Shown here: piece after piece, positions 49,380 to 58,800 of the stretch
Position numbering within the stretch: position 1 is the stretch's first letter
How the letters are laid out: each line of letters opens with the position of its first letter
NCBI GenBank assembly: GCA_036244855.1
Contig: BQKZ01001787.1
Coordinates: forward strand, 51,011-115,010
Length of the DNA: 64,000 nt
Direction of reading: 5' to 3'
Source of the DNA: Temnopleurus reevesii
Taxonomy: Eukaryota > Echinodermata > Echinoidea > Temnopleuroida > Temnopleuridae
The notes under the pieces: model-generated
Seen by the model: the letters and a program-made list of their open reading frames with translations, nothing else
Database searches by the model: none
Told to the model about the DNA's origin: nothing
Program-made: the position numbers and the translations under genes

Positions 49380-50044
49380 TTTCCATATCGTCAACATGCC
49401 TAAACAAAAGGGAAATTCGCTTGATGATTCGAAGAAGAGGAGGGATAACTTTTCTGAGCATGAGGTTGAGGTTTAGGTTCAAGAAGTACGGGAGAGGAAA
49501 AGCATCTTGTTGTTTCCATATCGTCAACATGTCGAAACCAAAGGAAAAGTCGCAAGATGATTCGAAGAAGAGGAAGGATAACTTTTCCGAGCATGAGGTT
49601 GAGGTTTTGGTGCAAGAAATATGGGAGAGAAAAAGCATATTGTTTTTTCCATATCGTCAACATGCCTAAACAAAAGGGAAATTCGCTTGATGATTCGAAG
49701 AAGAGGAGGGATAACTTTTCTGAGCATGAGGTTGAGGTTTAGGTTCAAGAAGTACAGGAGAAGAAAAGCATCTTGTTGTTTCCATATCGTCAACATGTCA
49801 AAACCAAAGGAAAAGTCGCAAGATGATTTGAAGAAGAGGAAGGATAACTTTTCTGAGCATGAGGTCGAGGTTTTGGTGCAAGAAGTATGGGAGAGAAAAA
49901 GCATCTTGTTTTTTCCATATCGTCAACATGTCGAAACCAAAGGAAAAGTCGCAAGATGATTCGAAGAAGAGGAGGGATAACCTTTCCGAGCATGAGGTTG
50001 AGGTTTTGGTTCAAGAAGTATGGGAAAGGAAAAGCATCCTAAAG
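49380..50044 (+). pseudogene. Five-copy 133-bp tandem array of a Myb/SANT first-exon fragment
   Basis: TTTCCATATCGTCAACATG recurs at 49380, 49513, 49646, 49779 and 49912, exactly 133 bp apart. Each unit encodes a start, a basic stretch (DDSKKR) and NFSEHEVEVLVQEV, helix 1 of a NAIF1-type Myb/SANT domain, then WERKSIL, before jumping back to the upstream sequence. Two unit types alternate (A B A B B): A units read MPKQKGNS and carry a TAG at 49474-49476 and 49740-49742; B units read MSKPKEKS and are open. Only the last B unit runs on into the rest of the domain. A plain exon duplication would not break the domain mid-helix, so the array is probably non-functional. Confidence 0.85.
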
Positions 50045-51053
50045 AATCCTTTAGGTCCGATCTTGACTCACTCAATGAAACAGTCGGCTTGGAGATGCAT
50101 TGCCGACGACGTCAGCAGTTCTTCTGAAGTTAGATGAAATTGAGACAAGGTTCGACTAAAGTTGTCACAACTTAAATCAAAGGTAAAGAAAGACATTACA
50201 GCAAGAAAACAAGAAAGGGGGAGAACCGGTGGATGACTCCTTACGTCAGATCTCACCCCATATGGCATGAAAAGTCGGCTTGGAGGTGCATCGCCGAAGC
50301 CGTCTGCAATTCTCCTGGAGTTAGACGTACCGGAGACAAGGTTCGGCTAAAGTTGTCACAACTTAAATCAAAGGCAAAGAAAGACAATACAGCATGAAAA
50401 CAAGAAAGGGGGAGAACTGGAGGAGGACCCCCTCTGTCAGATCATAAGGTCGAAGTTTTGGTTCAAGAAGTATGGGAGAGGAAGAGCATCCTTAAGAATC
50501 CTTTAGGTCCGATCTTGACTCACTCCATGAAACCGTCAGCTTGGAGATGCATCGCAAACGCCGTAAGCAGTTCTTCTGGAGTTAGGCATACCGGAGATGA
50601 AGTTCGACTTAAGTTGCCACAACTCAAATCAAAGGCAAAGGAAGATAATTCAGCAAGAAAACAAGAAAGAGGGAGAACTGGTGGAGGATCCCCTCCGTCG
50701 GATCTCTCCCATGGCATGAGAAGTTGGCTTGGAGATGCATCGCTGACGCCGTCAGAAGTTCTTCTGGAGTTGGACGTACCGGAGACGGGGTTCGGCTAAA
50801 GTTGTCACAGCTTAAATCAAAGGTAAAGAAAGACAATACAGCAAGAAAGCAAGAAAACAAGAAACCGGGAGAACCGGAGGAGGACCCCCTCCTCCTGATC
50901 TCACCCCATAGCAGGAGAGGCTGCTACAATTCATTGGAGAAGAATCACTGAATGGTATAAAAGGAGGTATCGATACAATCATATCAATGACAACTGAGAA
51001 GAGTGCATTAGAGGCCTTGGCAGGATTGGCCACTGGCTTTGAACAAGCATCAG
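50045..51053 (+). pseudogene. NAIF1/Harbinger-type Myb-like gene remnant with repeated domain halves
   Basis: After the last array unit the frame continues NPLGPILTHSM, SAWRCIADDV and LKLSQLKSKVKKD, the second half of a NAIF1-like Myb/SANT domain. This half recurs at about 50263-50440, 50440-50700 (with part of helix 1) and 50715-50920. The copies carry nonsense changes (for example R to stop next to the TGD motif near 50136, and a TAG before QERLLQF) and frameshifts. The final part reads ERLLQFIGEESLNGIKGGID and LEALAGLATGFEQAS and ends at a good donor (GTAATA, 51054). The domain order matches NAIF1-type proteins, but no single open gene survives. A transposon accessory gene and a host NAIF1-like paralogue are both possible origins. 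Confidence 0.75.
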
Positions 51054-51074
51054 GTAATATTGAATTTATCATAG

Positions 51075-52330
51075 TGTGGCGGAAAGGCCCCTAATTTATT
51101 TGTCAAATAAATTTTATTCATTGAAAATCGAGCCAAAATTATTCAAAAATTATTCAAAACGGTTGCTTATAAATCGCACTGAATTAATGTAAACATATAA
51201 TTCCAGTTTTCACTCGATTAGCTGTTGACCTCGCGTCCTACATACCAAAACTTTGAGCTCTTTTGGGTAATCCTTTTTTAATGCATATGCATGAGGCAGC
51301 GTGTATGAATCATTGTTACGTCAACGCGTATTGTATTGTAAAGTTGTCATTTCAATGACAATGACAATTCTGCGCGTTAATTTTGAAGCACTAGCAATAC
51401 GCATAATGTAATTTTCTACAGGGAATTTGGTTGTCCTTCGGACAAATTATTCCGCGGGTGTTGTAGAAATTTGTGATTTTTCTGGGAGTCGGCAGAGAGT
51501 ATAAATAAGATGAAGCAGCGCAGAAAAACTTCAATTCTTAGCAGCACAGCTGTTTAATTTTCTAGGTCACAAGGGTCACAACCTCTAAAACCAGGACTCG
51601 CATACTTCTAATAGTTGATTTATGAACCCGCAGTGTAGCCGTAGTTGGTGTTTGTCTTTCTCTTTCGATTCATTCAAAGATTGGACTTGCATAATTGATT
51701 TCTGTAAATTGTGAGTATCAACACAATTTCTACTATTTTATAATTGATTGTTGATTGCGATATTTTGAAGGCTACAACATAAATAATTTATGTCTCGATG
51801 ATTTATTTTGGCATTAGTTGTGCCTCTCAACCGAATTGTTGAGAGGCTTTATGTAAGACTCTTTAGAGTTTGAATTCTTTTTGGAGATATTCTGGTAATT
51901 ATTGAGAAGAATAATTGGACTAAATTTAATTATTTATCGGGGCAAATTATTCTGAAAAGAGTTTGAATATTGAACTCATTGATGATCGGATTTATAAACA
52001 AGAATTGTGAATTTTTAGTCTCAGTCTTGTCCATGAATTTACGGTCACGTATGATGGAGTAGCCTAGGGTTAGTCTAGACTACGAACATTTATAAATGCA
52101 AAAGAAAATGGGATTAAAATCATTCATGAATGGTGTGCTGAAACTAAAGAAATATCAATAGACTCTTATTGATTGAATAATTAAGACTGATGTATTTGGA
52201 TTTTATGAATTGTGGAATCTAGATTGATTATTTTGTTGATGCTAAGTTGGAAACAGGCCTGTTATTGACGAAATTTGAGGTTATGAAATTGTTGTGACTA
52301 GGTCCAGATCTATCTTACATACAAAATTTG
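51075..52330 (+). mobile_element. Possible LTR or retroelement-derived regulatory segment
   Basis: A GAGTATAAATAAG TATA box lies at about 51497-51509, preceded by a GTTGTCC-TTC-GGACAA hairpin and followed at 51822-51847 by a perfect 10-bp stem with 6-nt loop (GCCTCTCAAC-CGAATT-GTTGAGAGGC). A TATA box, a transcript-sized distance and a stable hairpin would fit an LTR, but no target duplication, second LTR or primer-binding site was identified. It could equally be an orphan promoter. Confidence 0.3.
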
Positions 52331-52690
52331 ACATTTTGTATTTCTCTGTCTGGATGTTTTTATTATCTGGCCTAGTTCCAAATTAGTTTCACTGGTCATT
52401 TGTGTAGTTGTGTTACGGTTTTGATAGGGAAATCTATTATGCTGTGACAAATGCTTTTAACATGTATTTGTTTATTTATTTATTTGGTCAAAGCCTTTAT
52501 AGCTGGTCTTTCAACACAAATCAAAAATGGAGTTGCTCCAGACCTCTAGTGTAACTTAAACATTTTATTATCCGTAGTCAAGCAAGTACCTATGGTTAGT
52601 TAAGTAATTTTAATAGTCAAATAAGGTGGAAACAGGCCTGTAGTTGACAGAATTTGGATTATGAAATTGTTATAACTAGGTCCAGATCTA
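52249..52690. repeat. Pair of ~65-bp direct repeats
   Basis: GGAAACAGGCCTGT...TTATGAAATTGTT...ACTAGGTCCAGATCTA occurs at 52249-52312 and again at 52629-52690, with about 85-90% identity by eye. A (TTTA)n run at about 52468-52482 lies between them. Confidence 0.75.
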
Positions 52691-52719
52691 CTGTAGATAC
52701 AGAGCCTGAGTATGAATGA

Positions 52720-52954
52720 AGCACTGACAGCGAGATTGATCATGGCGAAATCGACGAGTATGATGAAGATTAAGAAGAGCGACAACGATAGAGCTGCAGT
52801 TGATGATCATCAATTGCCATACCAAGACGAGCCTCAGTCTTCCTCTGAATCCCGCCGTGGCTGAACAGAAGGTGGATCGGGATGGAGCTGAAGGCACAGG
52901 CGCTGGTGAGATTGATCTTCAACGCAGACTTGATCACGCGAATGTTGATGATTG
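52720..52954 (+). pseudogene. Unassigned decayed exon-like block
   Basis: The block has coding-like composition in shifting frames: acidic early (TDSEIDHGEIDEYDED), then NPAVAEQKVDRDGAEG and GEIDLQRRLDHANVDDW up to a good donor (TTG followed by GTAAGT at 52955). At least one stop and one frameshift separate the parts. I do not recognise the family with confidence; the ending resembles the run-up to Cys-rich modules found in many marine-invertebrate proteins, but that is a guess. Confidence 0.35.
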
Positions 52955-52974
52955 GTAAGTTAGCATCTATTTCC

Positions 52975-53435
52975 AGGGGGAAATAACTAAACTAGGAGGG
53001 GAATTCAACCAGTGGAGTAGAAACATTACTTTATTACCTTGCTGCAGATGATTATCAGAGACAATTCAGGATGTCTTAGTTTGAGCCAGGGGGAAATAAC
53101 TCAACTAGGAGATGAGTTCAACTGGTGGGGGAGAAGAAACTCAACTTTATCACCTGGCTGGAGGTGGTTATTACAGACAATTCAGGATGTCTTCATTTGT
53201 CATTTGAATCAGGAAGAAATTACTCAACTAAAAAACTAGTTTAACCGTGGTGGAGAAGAAACCTTTACTGTATCATTGCTGGAGGTGGATACTATAGACA
53301 ATTCAGGATGTCTTCGTTTGAGCCAGGGAGAAATAACTCAACTAGGAGATGAGTTAAACCGGTGGAGAAGAAACACAAATTTTTCCTGGTTGGAGATGGT
53401 TACTACAGACAATTCAGGATTTCTTTTGGCGTTGC
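52975..53435. repeat. Four-unit minisatellite, 111-121 bp
   Basis: ACAATTCAGGATGTCTT recurs at 53061, 53177, 53298 and 53409. Between copies are GGGGAAATAACTCAACTAGG, GAGATGAGTTCAACTGG and GAGAAGAAAC words. The units are imperfect and not coding. Confidence 0.85.
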
Positions 53436-53439
53436 TCTA

Positions 53440-54010
53440 TCAACAGCATTAGCTCATAGCCAAGATCAAAGCAAAAAAATATTACAGTGGAAAATTAAAT
53501 GTAATAACATATAAAGGAAAGTGGACAAGAATTCAAAGAAATGCATAAGAGTATACTATGGGAAATATTAATCAAATATTCTTATTCCCATGAAGGAGGT
53601 GTATTTCCAAAAATCGGAGGAAATTTTCTGAATAAATTGGCTGTAAAATGTACTACATTTCATTGTTTCCTTCTGTACAATTTAGCCAATACTTGAACTT
53701 GAATATGTTTGAATTTAGGATAGATATGGAAGACTTTAAAAGTTCAAATATCTCTAAAAAAAAAAAAAAAGAAGAATCACTGCACAGAAACAGCTATCAT
53801 CATGAACAGATGTACCGTGGATGAAAAAAAAAATTAGTAAGAAAGTAGAAACAAATTATGGTGGAGAACTAAATGCAGAGACATAGAGAAAAACTGGCAG
53901 GAAATCTTATAAATGCAAAAGGAGGTTAAGAGTATGCTAAAAACAAAGTATGAGGCACATTGCTGTGTTTGAAATATCTTTGAGAACCTCAAAACACTGA
54001 AGCAGGCTGC
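53440..54010. other. Intergenic stretch, no gene seen
   Basis: A-rich sequence with homopolymer runs (53757-53770). Some words (AAGAGTATGCTAAAA, GAAATATCTTTGAGAA) recur at 54580-54640, which suggests a diffuse duplication. Confidence 0.4.
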
Positions 54011-54014
54011 ATAT

Positions 54015-54230
54015 GTAGTGTTGGGAGAAAGATTTGGTGAATCATCAAAAGATATATTTAGCCGATTAGGTTGGATACCTATTCAGACACGCTTCCAATA
54101 TGGGCGTGCAATGACGATGTATAAAGCAATGCATGACATGGCACCTGAATATTTAAAACAAGATTTACAACATGTCAGGACTCTACATGATCATGGCAAA
54201 AGATATGCTGTTAGAGATACATTTATATTG
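54015..54230 (+). mobile_element. C-terminal remnant of a non-LTR retrotransposon ORF2
   Basis: The frame reads FSRLGWIPIQTRFQYGRAM, MYKAMHDMAPEYL and then HDHGKRYAVRD. The order RLGWLPI, then YKALNGLAPxYL, then HxxxxR is the conserved region after the reverse-transcriptase domain of CR1/L2/Jockey-type elements. The RT core is absent upstream, so this is a short 5'-truncated fragment. Confidence 0.7.
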
Positions 54231-54239
54231 TTTTATTGT

Positions 54240-55450
54240 TTGTGTTATTGTTTTATTCATGTTATTGTTTGAAAACAGGGCCTCATGGAAGACCATCAAA
54301 TTGGTGACATGAGCCACCCTGCATAAATATCAGAAATAAACACTGAAGTCAAAGGTAAAGTAGTTGCCTACTACTAAAGTGTCAAGATAGGTTCAACAAA
54401 TTCATCTGATAGGGAAAAAAAACACAAAAAAAATCAGTGGAAGTAATGAGCTGTTGCATCTCATATATTAAGAGTAAGGAGGTCCTGATGTGTAAGAGGA
54501 CTGATGTGGTGGCAAATTTCAGAAAAAAACGAGATGGCCGGAGATTATTCAAAGAAATGGCAGGAGAAGGTTTGAAATATTCTAAAGAAAGAATATGAAA
54601 CATACGGATGTGTTTAAAATATCTTTGAGAAAGAGAACTTCAAAACACTGAAGTTGAAGGTGAAGTAATATTTACCACTCAGTACCAAGATGGCTGCAAT
54701 AAATTCTTCAGGTAAAGAAAAAACTGACAAATTTGTGGAAGAAATGAGCTGTTGCAACTATTATCTGAGAAAATTGCATGAAAATTGCCACTTTTTTATA
54801 CAAGCATATCACCAAAATTTCCTAGAGAATGGCATATCTGAGGGTTGGCATTCCTGTAAAGCCTGCCATAGCTGCCACCTGTAATCAGGAACCACTTTTC
54901 AATGGCGGTCACCAATTTTGCATCCATGTAGAACTAATATATAGATAATGACTGGCATGGAGGGGGGAACATATTGATTGTTCCACCAAAAGGATTTGAA
55001 TGCTATTGACGGAGGTCATAATTCCCCAAGACGAAGTAGAGGGAATTATAGCCTCCCAAAATAGGATTTACCTTCTGAGATTGGTAGCTTTGGTATGTTC
55101 CCGACAATAAAGGTCATCATCTGGTAACAAAATGCCATGATTTACATGGTTTATCTGGTTAATATGGTTCGTGTTATTGGTCTCAAGGCATTATGACGTG
55201 TTCTCGGAACACATTACCAATGATAACTTGAATCTAAAGTAATGATATGCACTTGTCCATAAGCGCTTTGAGATTAGCAATTTTCCATTTAATTAAACAC
55301 AACAAAATCCTCCATCATGTATCTATGCATTTCCTACCACCAACGCATATTTGACCAACCCATATGACACTGCATATTGTAGACCCTGTGTTATGACCAC
55401 CTGTCTACAAAGGCCATTTTTGGTACATCACTTGGGTACTAGCTATAACA
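54240..55450. other. Intergenic stretch, no supported gene
   Basis: The open frames are short and show no homology that I recognise. A partial repeat of the 53.4-54.0 kb words is visible. Confidence 0.35.
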
Positions 55451-55454
55451 ATTG

Positions 55455-55789
55455 CCAGGGACCCGTTTCATAAAGCTGTTCATAGAAGTTAGCACAGATC
55501 TACGAACGACTGGTGACCAGAGCCGCCAACTTCACATATCTAAAAGTCCTATTATTGCACCTTAGCTTTCGAACACCTTCTAATACTGTATCTCAAGGAA
55601 TGAAAAATCCTCTTTTGTCCCACTAGTGTCCTATCGCCACTGAAATATCTTACTAGTTGGCAGCTCTGGGTGACCCTTTCTCAAATGCAATTCAGCTGCA
55701 GGAGTTATCATTGAGTGCAGAAGGTGGTCACCAGTCATACATAAAGTCATGCATAGATCTATGAACAGCTTTATGAAACACAACCCTGG
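55455..55789. mobile_element. MITE with a second MITE nested inside
   Basis: The outer ends are CCAGGGACCCGTTTCATAAA and TTTATGAAACACAACCCTGG. It is the same family as the element at 30370-30551, which shows what the uninterrupted interior looks like (GACTGGTGACCCTTT). It lies only 46 bp beyond the GTPBP6 stop codon and so may be transcribed in its 3' UTR. Confidence 0.75.
55518..55668. mobile_element. Nested MITE, CAGAGCCGCCAAC ends
   Basis: It begins CAGAGCCGCCAACTT and ends TAGTTGGCAGCTCTG. GGTGAC lies on each side (55512-55517 and 55669-55674), and the related element at 30370-30551 has a single GGTGACC at this point. So 151 bp plus a 6-7-bp duplication were inserted. The superfamily is uncertain (hAT- or P-like). 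Confidence 0.75.
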
Positions 55790-55835
55790 TTTGACTCTAT
55801 TCACAAGACACGTCCCTGGGTTCTGCTCCATCCAG

Positions 55836-58800
55836 CTATGACTGTCGAAGGTTCCCAAACTTTGCTGTGAACTTGGAGTAGGCAGAGGAACTGAAGACAA
55901 CAGATATGAGCAGATGTTCTGCGTCGCCCTCTATTGTTGAAACATCTTGGACAGTGGCCTCCTTGTACAACCAGCTGGTAAAGAAACAAAAGGAAACAAT
56001 TATGTTAATATTCAGGATGTTCATTTCATTATCAAACAGAAATTATGCTGATCTTGAGCTCAGAAGTCATTTAACTCATTTTACAAACTTCATTGTAAGT
56101 ATTTGTCACATGACTATAAGCAGGTCTGAAGTTGGTTCCCACGACAAGCATAGATCAATCTATTAACTATCCTTTGCCCAATGATAATCACACTGACAAT
56201 GTATTTAGTTACATCAACTAATATTTAAGTTATGATAGGAGCAAAAATGCAAAATTAAAGACATTGTCTAACATTTTGTTTGATCAATTTAAAAAAAAAA
56301 GTCAAATCAAGCTGTCTTGTATATATCTAGGTATCCTGGGATAGGAAACCACCAAAGATTGTAAAAAATAAAGGAACTTAAACATACAACATCAAGATAC
56401 ATATATGAAAATCAAATTAACCATCCTGTGGATTAATAAATCCAGTGTGTGTATGGAGGCAATATATATTTTTGATTTGGTAGTGCAGTGAGCTTCAAAT
56501 TTTCTTGTATCCTCACCTAAGGTGCGGTCCAGACTGAGGTATTCTGACATCACAGGTAACCCTATTGGTGACCTCAACCAGTTTTGTCTCGATTACATCT
56601 TTGAGCTGGTTCAATCCGGTTCCTTGGCTGGCTGAGACAGGGAAGCAGTCATCTATGGAATCTAACTCAGACCTGGAAATTTAAATGAAACATATCTAAT
56701 GTTGATACCTCTTTTTTATACTATATTAGAACTTCATGGTGAAAGAATGAAGTATAATAAAGCATAATTGATGAAAGTTCAACAAATCTTTACATTTCAC
56801 AAATTTCCTAAAAACATCCCCCCCCCCCCCCCCGAAAAAAGGACAACAATTTGAAATATCGATGAGGCTGAATGTCAATATGAATTTTAAATTGGGTCAT
56901 TTAATTTACTTCATTAACCCCCTAGATTTTGGAAATAACTATCATTTTTTTCTCTCTAAGTAAATTTTGCTCTCCTCATTTGGGGCTATATTCATGATAA
57001 AAATGTATTTCAGAGAATGTCTATATTGTGCATTATCAAGTCTAGTTTCCAAATCACACACATGTATGGGGCAATAATTACATTCCATTGTATTCAATCT
57101 ACAACTTACTCATCTTCCAAAAGATCAACCTTATTATTGACTTCAATGATGTTATCGAGTAGCTTCTCGCTGACCCCTAGATCATGGAGAACACTGAGAA
57201 CATGGATTCTTTGGTTATCAGACTCAGGGTGGCTAACATCTCTCACATGTACAAGTAGATCCTGAGAATTAAAAGAAAAAAATGAAATGAAGGGTTCAGA
57301 AATATTCATATTGTCTTAATAACGAACGATAATCTTGTAATTAAATACAATGATGTTATCCAGTAGCTTCTGGTTGACCCCTAGATCATGGAGAACACTG
57401 AGGACATGGATTCTTTGGTTATCGGATTCAGGGTGGCTCACATGTCTGACATGTACAAGTAGATCCTGAGAATAATAGAGAATAAAATGTAATGAAGGGT
57501 TCAGAAATATTCATATTGTCTTAATAACGAACGATAATCTTGTAATTAAATACAATGATGTTATCCAGTAGCTTCTGGTTGACCCCTAGATCATGGAGAA
57601 CACTGAGGACATGGATTATTTGGTTATCGGATTCAGGGTGGCTCACATGTCTGACATGTACAAGTAGATCCTGAGAATAATAGAGAATAAAATGTAATGA
57701 AGTGTTAAGAAATATCTATATTGTAAATCATCTTGTTATCAACTTGAATGATGCTATCCAATAGCTTCTAGCTGACTCCTAGATCATGAGGTATGGATAA
57801 ATAAAAATAAGACCACTCAGAACATGGCATCTCTGGTTATCAAATTCAGGATAGGTTGCATCTTTAAAATGTACATGAAATAGATCCTAAAATGTTCAGG
57901 AGAAAAGGGATTAATTTTCACCCTAATTTAACCAACGGGTGGGTCAATGGATGTTTTGGTAGATTCCGAGATCACGTTTAGAATTAAGGGGATGGATTTT
58001 TGGGGTTAATAGTCTCAGAATGGCTAACATCTCTCGAAAACAAATAGATCCTAAAAATAAGAGAATAAAAACCTGCATTTCCAAATCGAAATGACACAAA
58101 TTAACAGATCAAAAACAATTAGCAGTTTCCTTTTAAAATTCATAGAATACTTACTGCACATAACACGTCTTCTAATGTTGCAGCAAATGAGGCTATAAGC
58201 TGGTGAGGCAACTGTGAGATAAAGCCAACTGTATCGACATAGATAACTGGCATTCTGTTGGATAGGTGGCCTTCATGGGAGGTTACGTCTAGCGTCGCAA
58301 AAAGTTGGTTCTTTGGCTCCATTCTTGAGTCTCCTGTCAAGGCTTTGATGAGTGATGTCTTTCCTGAAACAATACAAGAATTCTAACCATCAACAAATAA
58401 AATGAACAACAGCAGATGGCAATATAGAGTTTTAATAATCATAATAATAGTGCAGATTTATATAAGGCCTTTACAGTCAGTTTTGACTGCTCAAAGCACT
58501 TCCATATTATTACCCGGTCACTGGATGGCAAGGTTAGCATCAAGGTAGCCAAATAGGTGCTCACATCATCAGATAATGTGCTGTTGTCTCCTACAGGTCC
58601 CCAATCACACGACACTTCCACGTTTTCAACGTAAAAGATTCATGTGAGTTGGGTCACCCACTTCCGGTTGCAGACATTTGTGTACATGTACGGCTTTAGG
58701 TTGAGAAGTGATTGTAATTCGTTTTTTCACCTTAATTTAAGTATCTCTTGATGTCGACTATTATTACACCTTAGTGTGATTATTTTGATGCAGCACCATG

